From Calycina herbarum (taxonomy: Eukaryota; Ascomycota; Leotiomycetes; Helotiales; Pezizellaceae): a stretch of DNA of 64,000 bases. Below, piece after piece: positions 11,691 to 21,394 of the stretch. The stretch is from NCBI GenBank assembly GCA_001414485.1, contig LLEY01000003.1, forward strand, positions 1 through 64,000, written 5' to 3'. The notes beneath the pieces were generated by a model. The model did not search any database and was not told the DNA's origin. It was given only the letters and a program-made list of their open reading frames with translations. The translations under genes were made by a program, and so were the position numbers. Position 1 is the first letter of the stretch. The number at the start of each line of letters is the position of its first letter.

Positions 11691-12242
11691 GTACTACGAA
11701 TAGCCAATATCTCTCAGTAGCCCACTATACCAGACAGCCTACTTGCTTGTCTGGCAAAGTGCTACATACTCTGCCTCGGTAGTCGATGTAGAGATTGACC
11801 GCTGCTTCTTCGACGTCCAAGCAATAGATCCTCTACAGAGCTTAAATATATACTCATAAGTCGACAGTCAGTCAGCTAGGTCGCCAGCATAGTCCGAGTC
11901 AGAATACCCCTTAAGGGCCTATAGTCGTTCCGAGTTGCCATAGCGAATAGCATAGCCGGGTATACCTTTCAAGTAGCGTAAGATCCGTAATACGCAATTC
12001 CAATGCCGTATAGTAGGGTCCGAGCAGTGCTACACAAGTCGGCAAACAGCAAAGGTAATATCTAGCCGCGTACCTCTCTGTAAATACATTAGACTTCTAA
12101 TAGCTCTTTAGTATAGGGCAATATCAGCTCGGGGTTCATTTTGCTTAGCTTTCCCAAGGGTCTATATTCCACCCGCAGGGGTAGGATCTACCTAATCGCT
12201 GCCCCCTAAATACTTATTAACTAGCTTAAGTAAGTAGCTTTT

Positions 12243-12542
12243 CTAGCTAATAGTCAGCGTCTGCGACGCTCGATCCCGTGTAACCTCAAGACTAAGAAAC
12301 GTGCTAATCTCCCTTATGTCTTTAAGCTTATACAGTTTTCCAAACCCCTCTTTAAACGAGTTAACCTTATCTAAAGAGCGCCCTAGTATAATTATATCAT
12401 TAACATAGAGGCTAACAATCAAGCTCTTATCTCTATTAATAAACACGCTTAGATCGCTAAAAGAGGGCTTTAATCCAAACTTGGCTAGTCTATTATAAGC
12501 TTTAATATACCACTCTCTTCCAGACTGCTTCAGGCTGTACAA
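12243..12542 (-). pseudogene. Copia reverse transcriptase core with altered catalytic box
   Basis: A 99-residue open segment: LKQSGREWY, FSDLSVFINRDKSLIVSLYV, then NDIIILG. In active Copia reverse transcriptases the box is YVDD. Here the first catalytic Asp is Asn (YVND), a G-to-A change consistent with RIP on the other strand. This segment would be the palm of the polymerase. Even with its stops removed the enzyme would be expected to be dead. Confidence 0.88.
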
Positions 12543-13098
12543 GGCCTTCTACACCTTAAGTATAACGCTAGGGGGTAATAAGAGTCCTTAAACCTCTCGT
12601 ATATAAACCTCTACGTGTAACTCTGCCCGTGGATACGCTATATCCACGTCAACTTAGTGAATTTCAAGGTCTTCTACACACCCTATAGCTAACAAAGCCC
12701 TAATAGACTTATAGCGGATAGTGGGCGAGAAAGTCTTAAGAAAGTTATTACCTAGTCTCTGACTATATCCCTGAGCTACTAGTCTAGCCTTAAAGCGGTC
12801 TATTAACCCTGTTAGAGTATACTTTACAAGGAAGACCCACTTTGTGCCAACTGTAGCCTTCGTAGGGGGAAGCTTAGCATACTCCCAGGTCCTAAGAACC
12901 TGGAGCTTGACTAATTTATTAGCAATAGCATCTTTCTATTGCTAAGCGTACTAAGGGTCGCTAACCGCCTCATTATACGACTTTAGAAGAAGTATCCTGT
13001 GAGCATTAGCACTCAAGGCTGTATCTTTGTCAAAGAACCTCCGGGGCCTGCGTTTGCGGAGCCCACGGCCTATCAGAGCCTTATGGCTAGGTTCACTA

Positions 13099-13302
13099 TC
13101 TACACGCTAATTAGACGTGCGGGTCTTTCTCCCACGACTAGCGATTCTGTCTACACGTTTAGAAGACGTGCAGGTCTCTCTCCCACGACTTGCTATTCTG
13201 TCTACACGTTTAGAAGACGTGCGGGTCTCTCTCCCACGACTTGCTATTCTGTCTACACGCTTATTAGACGTGCGGGTCTCTCTCCCACGACTAGTAGTAG
13301 TT
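13099..13302 (-). repeat. 51-bp in-frame tandem repeat inside Copia pol
   Basis: TCTACACG occurs at 13099, 13150, 13201 and 13252, giving four units of exactly 51 bp (17 codons). On the coding (minus) strand each unit reads roughly RTSSKRVDRIASRGRET. It sits in the linker between integrase and reverse transcriptase. Units differ by a few transitions. Because the period is a multiple of three, copy-number change would keep the polyprotein in frame. Confidence 0.9.
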
Positions 13303-13559
13303 CGGGCACCCTCAGGTAGCCTAGGCACTTCAACTAGCCTGTTTAATAGTTCGAGTACTCTAAGCAACCTAGACGCTTCTACTGGCCTCTCTTCCTCGGG
13401 TTCATCCTCGCTTAAGTCCTCTAACTCGCTAACAAACCCGTAGGCAGGAGTTTCGCTACTCTAATTCCATTTTAGACGTCGATTAACAAGGAATCGAGGT
13501 CTTGTTAAAATAATAATACGCTGGCTCGTTGGGTCGTATAGTCTGTACTGCTGTAAGGT

Positions 13560-14500
13560 CTCTGTATAGCTTATAAGGCACATTCTTCGCGAGACTGGCT
13601 CAAGCTTATGCCTGTGCTAGTTAGGAAGCCGGTGGAAAGCAACACAGCCCTATGGCTTTAAGTGCTGTATCCCTAGCCTCTTCCCTATAAATGCTTCTTC
13701 AGGTGTAGTTCCGCCTAGCCCTATAGGCGTACGGTTCCTGATATAATATACAGCTTTCACAGCTTCGCCCTAAAACTTGTACGGCAATTAAGCGTTAATA
13801 AGCATTGCCCTTGTAAGTGAAATAAGTATACGGTTTAGCCTTTCTAAGACACCATTTTACTCTAGTATATATAGCGTAGTCTACTTAATCTTAACTCTAT
13901 ACTCGCTTAGTAGCTTATCCTTAAATGCCTTAAATTCTTTAGCATTATTAAGCTGAAGAACCTTCAGCTTATACCCTATCTATAACTCCACTTCCTTCTT
14001 CTATTTAAGTACAACTTCTCTAAAGTCTGTTCTTTGCTTAGTTAGGAAGACCTAGGACTTCCTTGTTGCCTAGTCTATAAGAGTATAAATATAGCGCTCC
14101 CCAGCTATAGTAGGAATGCTATATAGACCCTAGAAGTTAGAAAACACTCGTTCGAGAGGTTTATCTATTTTCTCTAGTGCTTAGTAGTTTATAACTCGTA
14201 GCTGCTTTGCTATAATACATAGCTTACAGAAGTCTAAGTTATAACCTCTTAGAATTGATATTGGTGCTTCCAAGTTAGAGACTACGCTGTATAGCCCCCT
14301 AAGTCCCTATACACCGATATAGCTAAAATTCCTATACTAAAGGTTAAGGTTAAGATCTCTTTTAGTTGCAGCCATAGTGGCTTCTATAGTAACAGAGTCT
14401 AGTATATATTACGAGCTAATCCTGCTTACATTTGCAATAACAAAACCATCTTTTGTAAGAGTCATGGCGTGCTTGCTTGTACTGCCAGTTGTCTATATAA
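13560..14500 (-). pseudogene. Copia integrase region
   Basis: Lies between the zinc knuckle (about 15000) and the repeat/RT region, in the position of the Copia integrase. The minus-strand frame is broken by many Gln-to-stop changes. I assign it mainly from position and the length of the element, with scattered integrase-like segments. It would insert the cDNA into the genome and make the 5-bp duplication seen at the element ends. Confidence 0.6.
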
Positions 14501-15587
14501 GAATGCCCTTGTCCTGTAGCTAAGGGACTGATATTAGGCTGCCAGCCAGCTCAGGCACGTATAATACGTCCGTAAGAGTAAGCGTTTGAGTCTGCAGCTT
14601 GTCTATAAAGACCTAGATACTGACATTCCTAATTCCTGTTCTGTGTATCAAGCCGCCACTTGCAGTCTTGACTACTCTTAGCACTTTGAGCTCTAAAAAC
14701 TCAGTAAATACGTCTCTGGCGTAAGTCATATGGCGTGTAGCCCCTGAGTCAATTACCCAGGCTACTTAGCTCTTGTTAAAATGTCCTATAAGTGCTCCCC
14801 AGCAGGCGTCTGTTAGGACGTCTTCTGACGGATCTGTGGCTAGCATAACTTCTTCGTCCTATACTGGCTAGTACTGTGGTTGCTATTCTAGCGTTGGTAA
14901 AGAGCCTATAGATGCACTCTTTGCTCGCTTAGTAAAAGCTTTCCCTTCAATTATCTGAATCTAGATAGGACACTCAGTCTTGAAATGCCCTTCTTCTCTA
15001 TAGCAATAGTAAGTGCCTTTGCGCTTCTTGCCCTTCTACCTATTCTGGCCTCTTTGACCTCTATTGATAGGCCTCTTAGTGCCCTGTGTATTTCTCTGAT
15101 GCTGCCGAGGTTGGTTACTAGCTGCAAGGGCTGTCTTACCTGGGCCCTGGTTTCTGGATTTTAAGCGTTGTTCTATCTCTTTTAGACTTATAACTACAGA
15201 GTCAAAGTCTAGAGTAGACAGCTTGTCTTCAAGGATTTTAATACGCGTATTATAGTCACTTCCTAGCTTCTAGACAGCTCAGAGAAGTGCACTAATCTTA
15301 GACTTTTCTGTAGGTGCTTCGTCTACATCTATAGCAAAGATAAAGGCTTACAGGTTACGTAGGTCGGTAGATATTAAGTCGATTATAACTCCAGCCTTCG
15401 GCTCGTATCTATAGAACTGACTTGTATACGTAGTAAGTAATATATCGTTAGATGGGCGGCAGTCCTTACGCAAGGCCTCTCATTACTCCTATGTAGTCTG
15501 AAAGTCGATAATCTTATTTTTCATCGTAAGCGAGCAATAGCTCATGATGCAGGTCCTCGCCTTAGCGTTCTTACGTCTCCATACCTC

Positions 15588-15824
15588 CTAAGGTGACAAT
15601 ACTCCAGTATCAGTCTCAGTACTGGCTTGCTGAGAAGGACCTCCTGCTCTTGTTGAGATTCGTAGCGCAGGGGTTATAGTGCTAGCCGGTTTTGGTTCGT
15701 TACCAAGGATAAGGTTAAGAAGGCCTCTAGCTTCTAGGAAAGAGCGTACTTCTTCAGCCCATATTCGATAGTTGAGGGGGCCAGTAAGCTTTGGGATTTT
15801 TGGCGATTTGTCGTCGTACGACAT
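15588..15824 (-). pseudogene. Copia gag N-terminus
   Basis: ATG at 15822-15824 opens a 78-codon frame (MSYDDKSPKIPKLTGPLNY, then WAEEVRSFL). This is the usual opening of fungal Copia gag, in which a tryptophan and a short helix follow LxGxNY. The frame then hits a stop. Further gag and the CCHC knuckle (CYREEGHFKTEC near 14985-15020, with the first Cys changed to Tyr) follow towards lower coordinates. Gag packages the element RNA in virus-like particles. Confidence 0.82.
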
Positions 15825-15884
15825 GCTGACTAATAGGATATACAGGCTTAAGGCTTATTGTAATTGGTCGAAGCGATAGAGCTT

Positions 15885-15898
15885 CCGGGCTCATAACC
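15885..15898 (-). promoter_or_regulatory. Copia primer-binding site, matching a Met-tRNA anticodon arm
   Basis: Directly abutting the 5' LTR, the plus-strand bases read CCGGGCTCATAACC, which resembles the anticodon stem-loop of a tRNA with CAT anticodon (loop CTCATAA). The element strand is therefore complementary to it. Copia-type elements are known to prime from a cleaved initiator Met-tRNA at this internal site rather than from the tRNA 3' end. Confidence 0.75.
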
Positions 15899-16106
15899 TG
15901 TTGAAATGCTGCACTTTAGAGGACAAGAGTAAAAGACTTAAATTCCATGCCTTACTCTACAAGAGCAGAAGGCACATTTATATACAACTTTGCAATAGCA
16001 ATTGCCGCATCTATTTACCGGAAAACTCTTCCTCGGCATACCCGACGGGCATACCGATATCTCCTTAAATGGCTTGATATAACAGATATCACCGTACCTA
16101 TCAACA
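15899..16106 (-). repeat. Copia 5' LTR
   Basis: 208 bp, partner of 11105-11312. It begins TGTTGAAATG on the plus strand and ends CAACA, followed by target duplication GTTCT. On the minus strand it would carry the element promoter. Confidence 0.93.
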
Positions 16107-16111
16107 GTTCT

Positions 16112-17300
16112 TTCTACAAATCCTTTAATTATACTACCCCTAGCACTTAGAGCACTAAACAACTGAAGAGACCTTAGAGAGAGACTTAAAGAAGACTCTT
16201 CTTCCGAGGAGAGATATTATATCCAGGATAGCGTGATTCTAAGCCTCTTCTTCTTTAAAGAAGATAGTCTAAGAGGTAAAGAATACCTTACTAGAGAGCG
16301 ATTTACTTAATATGTCGACTTTTATAAGAGCTACTCCGATTCGTTCCTTTATTACTATAGCTACTACTTCGGTAGTAGTAGGGGCAAGAGTTAAGGTGAT
16401 TACTCCTTTATTATTGATTTCGATAGCTTCAGTGTTCTAAGGTATCCTAGATAGGCGATATACTGCCTAGTTTTATAAGGTCTCGATCCTAGCTACTAAG
16501 AATAGAGTCTATATAAATGCTTTCTTTATTATTAGAAGGGCCTCTAGAGCTTCCTTGTTTTTAGGTATAATAGCGAATCTAGAGTTAACCGAGAGAACCT
16601 CTTATATAAGCTCTTTACAACCTATTTTTAGGTTACAAAGTATAAGGAAGATAGTAAGAGCAGAGTGCTCTCTTTCAGAGGAATTAGGAGGAAGTCGGAT
16701 AAAGACTCTAAGGTCTGGTTTAGCTAGCGAGTTCTTATTCTTCTTCTTCTATATTATCAAGGAAGAGAGAGAGAGAGGTGGAATTGTTATTAATACCGAG
16801 GTTGTGTTTTCAGGCGCTAAGGCATTCTTTGCAGTCTGTACATACGAGAATTTTTCCCTTAGAGCCAGAGAGGGGGAGGGAGTCGGGGAGGGCGTAGGGC
16901 CGCCTCTATGTGTAATAGAGGGGGTTTCTAAGGTCGAAGGTAGTAGGGGAGGTGTCCCTAAGGTGTATGCTTAGTGGAATGAGAGGCTAATATTAGCTAC
17001 TTGAGTATAAAAGACTCGGAGGTAGGGTAGGAGGTTAGGGGGAGCTTTGTCGAGTATAGTGCTTAGATGGCAATCTACAGCTTCTGTAGTTCCTCCGAAG
17101 AAGGTTTGGCCTATAGAACTACGTTCTAGGGCTTTAGTAGTTGCTAAGACGAAGTGTTACTGTATGTTCAGGAGAGGGGGAATCGGGCATACTCCCTCCC
17201 TACCTGGACCTCTTTTTAGAGGCGGCGGAAGGGCCGGAGGCCTTCTTAGAGAGGTTTCCATAGAAGGAAATCGGCTTGTTTAGTATAAGCAAGTGAGAAC
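16112..17300 (-). pseudogene. LINE ORF1, 5' portion
   Basis: Minus-strand translation gives a Pro/Ser-rich stretch (near 16900), then EKFSYVQTAKNALAPE (16850), a Lys-rich KKKNK and LRVFIRLPPNSSERE near 16680. The last is the fairly conserved start of the ORF1 core in fungal Tad-like LINEs. Premature stops are present. Plus-strand open frames in this interval are antisense shadows of this low-stop region. Confidence 0.65.
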
Positions 17301-17353
17301 GAGTGATTTAGAACAAAAAATTCAGTCTCGAAAAAAGGTTATGTGTGTCTATG

Positions 17354-17367
17354 GGGAATACTACTTT
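17354..17367. repeat. Target-site duplication of the LINE (right copy)
   Basis: Second exact copy of GGGAATACTACTTT, marking the 5' end of the LINE at 17353. Confidence 0.92.
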
Positions 17368-17500
17368 GTTTTCAAGATTATAACCTAAGGAGATATACTA
17401 GTGATGCTTTATTAGCTTTTTGGAAAGTTCTTATAGTTTACGGGCAAAGTTAAAGTTTAACTTACCGTGGCTTCACATACTAAACTATTGGATGTAGCAA
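17354..17500 (-). pseudogene. FAD-linked oxidoreductase relic, N-terminal piece
   Basis: Minus-strand reading towards the LINE boundary gives a segment ending SLGYNLENKVVFPG, which joins in frame to GTANF on the other side of the LINE (6624 downward). In this family that point lies shortly after the signal peptide and just ahead of the FAD-binding domain. The true start codon and signal peptide are not identifiable; the sequence further right is too degraded. Confidence 0.6.
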
Positions 17501-18421
17501 GTATAAGATTCTTAAGCGCAAAGATCGTAAGTAGAACCCTGAGCTAAAATGATACTATAATAACTACGAATTTGAAGTGCGCGGTTGCACCAGAAGGATA
17601 AGCGTAAAGGATTGAAGACGCAAAGCATATATTGGTGTCTTAATTATATTTAGTAACCTAGATACTGAAGCTTTGGTGGATCTCCAACTGCTCCTTATAC
17701 GCTATATCAAGGCGTGGTTTCCAACCGCTGTACTCAGAAGTCTAACTTTATAATAGGACGTAATGCTAAGACCGGAAATGAAATTGAGTAAAAACCTCCC
17801 TTGTCTGGTAAAATATTGTGGGCAAAAAGTCAAACGGGGCTACCTCCGTACTATGAAGTTGTAGGTGGCATTTACCCAAAGGATTGCGCCAAGTATGAAT
17901 GCCTGTAATGCCTCATTCACGGGCGAGAATTAATTATCCATTAGAAATAAATCATCCGAGGTCCAACCAGTCCTGAAAACGACGTTTAAGCGAGCGATTT
18001 TGTGAAGCTGAGCGCAACGATCCTTCAGCTCGAAATAGTTATATAGCCGAAATCCACTTATTCATATTCTGGGTGTATGTCTCAAAGGATCGAATAAGGG
18101 CCTGCGTAATAATACCTACAGACCGCCGCAGGTTCCACTTTGGCTTACTTGCAGTAAGAAGGGTATTTCTGACTCCACTAGCGTTTGGGCAGGGGTCACG
18201 GCGGTTCCGGTTATTATCACCTTATCCTGGAACTGAGCTAGACCGTATCTGGAGGGTTCTCTTTCTTAGTATTATTGTTAAAAAAATTTCTTTTGTAGTA
18301 CCTCGCTAGTGTATTACGAGGATTCTCAAAATAGGGAACCGATTTTATTTTATCTTTATTTCAGAGGTAGAATATTAATCAACGACATTGGCTAAAGCCC
18401 GAAATTAGAAATGGTACTAAG
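17501..18421. other. Degraded sequence between the two minus-strand relics
   Basis: About 0.9 kb with no convincing reading frame. The short plus-strand frames (for example 18073-18309) show no family resemblance. It probably contains the former promoter and 5' end of the oxidoreductase gene. Confidence 0.4.
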
Positions 18422-20177
18422 CTAGTCTATGGCCTGAAAAACCTAAGTCCTAGTTGCCTAACCCTTCCTTAGACTGATTTTTATAGGCACTGGATCTCGA
18501 GGAGTATATATGACGGTACTTATATTACGCCCGTCGTCCCCCGGATACCTCCAACTACCCGATACTGGTATGATATCGAATCTTAGAGACATTATTATAG
18601 CTACTGCTAAAATCTCTGTTGTTATAAAGCTTTTACTAGGACAGAGATTAACCCTAGATCTAAATCTACGAAAAGCACCAGCTGGTGGAGTTTTACTGCC
18701 TCTAACTTTATTTCTTATAAATCTGAAATGATCAAACTTATTAATATTTTCTCCCTAAGTTTCTCGATAGAAGTGGATCTCGCGGTTTGGTACTATTAGT
18801 ATCGAGTTCTTTTTCAGGAGATACTAGCTATTAAGTATGAAATCCTCTATTATCATCCTAGCTGCTGCCTCTAACGCGTGATAACGAAGTAATTCGTTCA
18901 AAATCGAGATAAGAAGTGGAATTTCTCTAATATTTCGAATATCTAGTGTGTATAGCAGAGAGCTATCATCGCTTCTACTAGTAGTAACTAGCGGAAAAGC
19001 GAGCTTCTAAACCGAAGCAAGAACTTGTGGCTCTGAGAATATGTGGTACACTTCTTAAAATGCCGTTGGAAGAGTATTAATTAAGATACTAAAACCATTG
19101 TAGGCCTCTAGCTGTGCGATGTTATCTAAGGATAGATCGTATTCTATTATAGACTTCTATCGGGATTTGATTAGTTATGATCTAGATTTATAACCTTTAG
19201 CGGAAAAGTATTCCTTGAACCCCTTTATAATACCTTTACGTCCTATATACGCTTCTTATGAGGTGATACTGGGAAGAACACTAGCTAATAGAAGCGTGCT
19301 ACCTTTAGAAAATGCTCTAAACATTTCAGCTATAATTCAGTAAAACTACTAAAGACATAGTACCTGAGGCCCCGCGCGAGTTTTAGGTTATTATAAGGAT
19401 TTTTAGGTCTATAGACTATAGTAGAAGTTATTAAAGAAACATGTTGATTAACCTATTTCTATAAGTCGATTTCTTTGATAGCATCTGTTTTAAGTCGATC
19501 GATTTTAACCCCGATTATATCAACAGCTGTCTTAGTCATTTCCTTAAGCCCAGCTACTATAGAAGTATACGTTTACTTTATACCATCAACAACTAAACTG
19601 TTGCCAACCTCTCTACCGGCGGCATTCTCTAAGAGCACTTTTGATACATGCTCGCTTAGACTACCTAGCTTGGCCGAAAATGCACCTTCTAAGAACCAAA
19701 AGGACAGTTCCTTATAATGTCGTTGTATGGTACCGACAAGACTGAGAGCAGTTATAATATATAATCGACCACCAAACATTGGAAGGGCAAAGACATTATA
19801 ATAGTATTTGGCACTTGACGTTGGAGTTATTTTCCAGCTTTTTATATCGGAGAAGAGACTGTAACTTACGTTAGAATAGTATAGTATTGTATTCTGTGCT
19901 TTATTATTCCCATAGCATAGCTAATGTAGAGCATTTTAGATGAAATAAATCGTGGTTCCTTTAGATCTCGCCGTGTTCTAAGAACTCGATTCAAAAACAG
20001 AAAGCTATATGCTAAAGCGAAGAGTGACAGTATGAGCATGTTTAATTTATGTCTAGGTATTGCCTTAATAGAAGATGAGACATTTGCGATATTGGAATTG
20101 GCTGAATTTTTCATTACGGATATGGTTATTTTCAGGTGTGAGAACGGGAATGGTATAATGCCTAAGTAAAATAACAT
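18422..20177 (-). pseudogene. Cytochrome P450 relic 1
   Basis: ATG at 20175-20177 (or the internal ATG at about 20114) leads into a hydrophobic membrane anchor (LILSLFALAYSFLFL near 20020). After a probable intron whose GTAAGT donor lies near 19870 come FGGRLYIITALSLVGTIQRH (19770) and GLKEMTKTAVDIIG. The I-helix to K-helix part is degraded. The C-terminal half is clear: VPNREIHFYRE near 18780, then the heme loop at 18627-18671 reading FRSRVNLCPSKSF, with the ligand Cys at 18641-18643. The usual consensus is FxxGxxxCxG; here Gly positions are Arg/Ser, as RIP would produce. Stops replace Gln codons throughout. P450s hydroxylate small molecules; the substrate is unknown. Confidence 0.82.
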
Positions 20178-21390
20178 AATAAAAAGAGTATTCCTACTTT
20201 AGGGAAGAAATTGTCTAGATGAATTCCAAATGGGGGATAAGGAATTTCGACTGAAAGATGAGGGGTATGTATTATATTGGTTTCTAATATCGTAATATAG
20301 AAGAAGCAGTTAGGAGGCTGAGATCATGTATTATGCCTCTTTAACAGACGCACATTTTAGGTTATGACTTGCCTTTTTGGGAATTCTCCTAATAAGTTAT
20401 TCCATCCAGGTCTACATTTTCTCGGAGTGGTTAGTGGAGCACGATTGTGCTAAGCGAGACAAAATGGATATTGGCATGTATGTGTCTCTATAGCATGGCT
20501 ATTGGTCAAAACCAGGATCTAGGAATTAAGACCTATAGTTCCCGACCAAGTTACCTCTACCGAGAAACTTCAGACTCTATAGTACGTTAGGGAATATCTG
20601 CTCCCACTCCCGGCACTGTCTAGCAGGCCGTGTATGTGGTGCGTTATCGGATATGGAAATCTTACTGGAAAATAACGCAAGAGTGCTGAATCCATGCTCC
20701 TAGTAGACGAAAAGATGCCAGCTTACCCGTCTACTATGCTATAATCATCACTGCCCTATTTCTCTGTCTACATGCTACAGGTGTCCCCGTATGGAGGAGA
20801 TATAGAGGAAAGGGAAAATAGCAGGGCTACTAATAGAGGCTTATACGATCTTGAAAATGGAAGGAGGGATCAATTTGTTGGTTGATGCCACCAGCTCAAT
20901 TGTATGAGAGCCACGAATGTTGAATGTTAGACGTACTTTGCACAGGAGAACTGACAAGTTGTGAACGTGCTTATGACTTATTTGTGTAGGGGTTTGGTAA
21001 GGTATAGTATTTAATATTAGCGTAGAGGTAAAAACAGCCGAAGGCATACCAGGTAGTATAAATGACTACTTCCACTATCTGGGTTTCCAGTCGAATAGCG
21101 TAGGTGGGCTTGATCAAACAACACAAGCAGTCTGGTCATAAAACGACGTGAAAGGCATACAAAAGACTTAGGGGCGTCGATGAAAGGGCTTACAGCTTTG
21201 TACCGAGAATATTCAAACTCATCTTTCAGCGTTACTAAAATGGGTCACAAGAATAGATCCGCCTTATCTTCCCCGGACCTAAGCGCCCGTTAGACACGTC
21301 AAGCTTTTACGGCGCAGTAGGTAGTAAGTTCAACACTCGTAGCTAAAAGACATGGCAGCCCTAAGCATTTGAAAGTCTCTTCTTCTCTAC
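20178..21390. other. Divergent intergenic region between two P450 relics
   Basis: About 1.2 kb separates the start of the minus-strand P450 from the plus-strand P450, the arrangement of a shared bidirectional promoter. A 68-codon minus-strand frame (20841-21047) has no recognisable homology. A short palindrome (GCACGATTGTGC) lies near 20431-20442. I see no gene that can be supported. Confidence 0.4.
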
Positions 21391-21394
21391 ACTG

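Larger units (their letters stand above)
11105..16106 (-). mobile_element. Complete Ty1/Copia retrotransposon inserted in the LINE
   Basis: 5002 bp, bounded by two 208-bp LTRs (TGTTG...CAACA) and by the 5-bp target duplication GTTCT (11100-11104 and 16107-16111). On the minus strand the order is gag, zinc knuckle, integrase, reverse transcriptase, RNase H, which is the Copia order. The primer-binding site abuts the right (5') LTR, and a purine tract on the minus strand abuts the left (3') LTR. The LTRs differ at about five positions, all transitions, so insertion was fairly recent. RIP-type stops and a YVDD-to-YVND change in the RT box leave it inactive. Confidence 0.93.
6625..17353 (-). mobile_element. 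Tad-like non-LTR retrotransposon (LINE), split by a Copia element
   Basis: A minus-strand LINE of about 5.7 kb once the 5-kb Copia insert is removed. It has a simple (AAAT)n-type 3' tail at its left end, a 14-bp target duplication, an ORF1 with Lys-rich and zinc-knuckle-like parts, and an ORF2 with endonuclease, reverse transcriptase and RNase H in that order. This layout matches the fungal Tad1 clade. The length suggests a nearly full-length copy. Both frames are littered with Gln-to-stop changes, so it cannot move. It disrupted an FAD-linked oxidoreductase gene. Confidence 0.9.

Noticed and set aside
13099..13302. Possible CRISPR-like array
   Set aside because: Units are contiguous 51-mers with no variable spacers, lie inside a retrotransposon frame, and the organism looks fungal.
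12999..13443. Overlapping open frames on both strands around 13.0-13.4 kb
   Set aside because: They arise from the 51-bp repeat, whose length is a multiple of three and keeps several frames open. The real coding strand is the Copia minus strand.
15885..15898. Possible tRNA-Met gene
   Set aside because: Only the anticodon-arm-like 14 bases are present, next to an LTR, with no acceptor or T arm. It is a primer-binding site.
16555..17283. 139- and 78-codon plus-strand frames
   Set aside because: Antisense shadows of LINE ORF1; composition and position fit the minus-strand element and no motif is seen on the plus strand.
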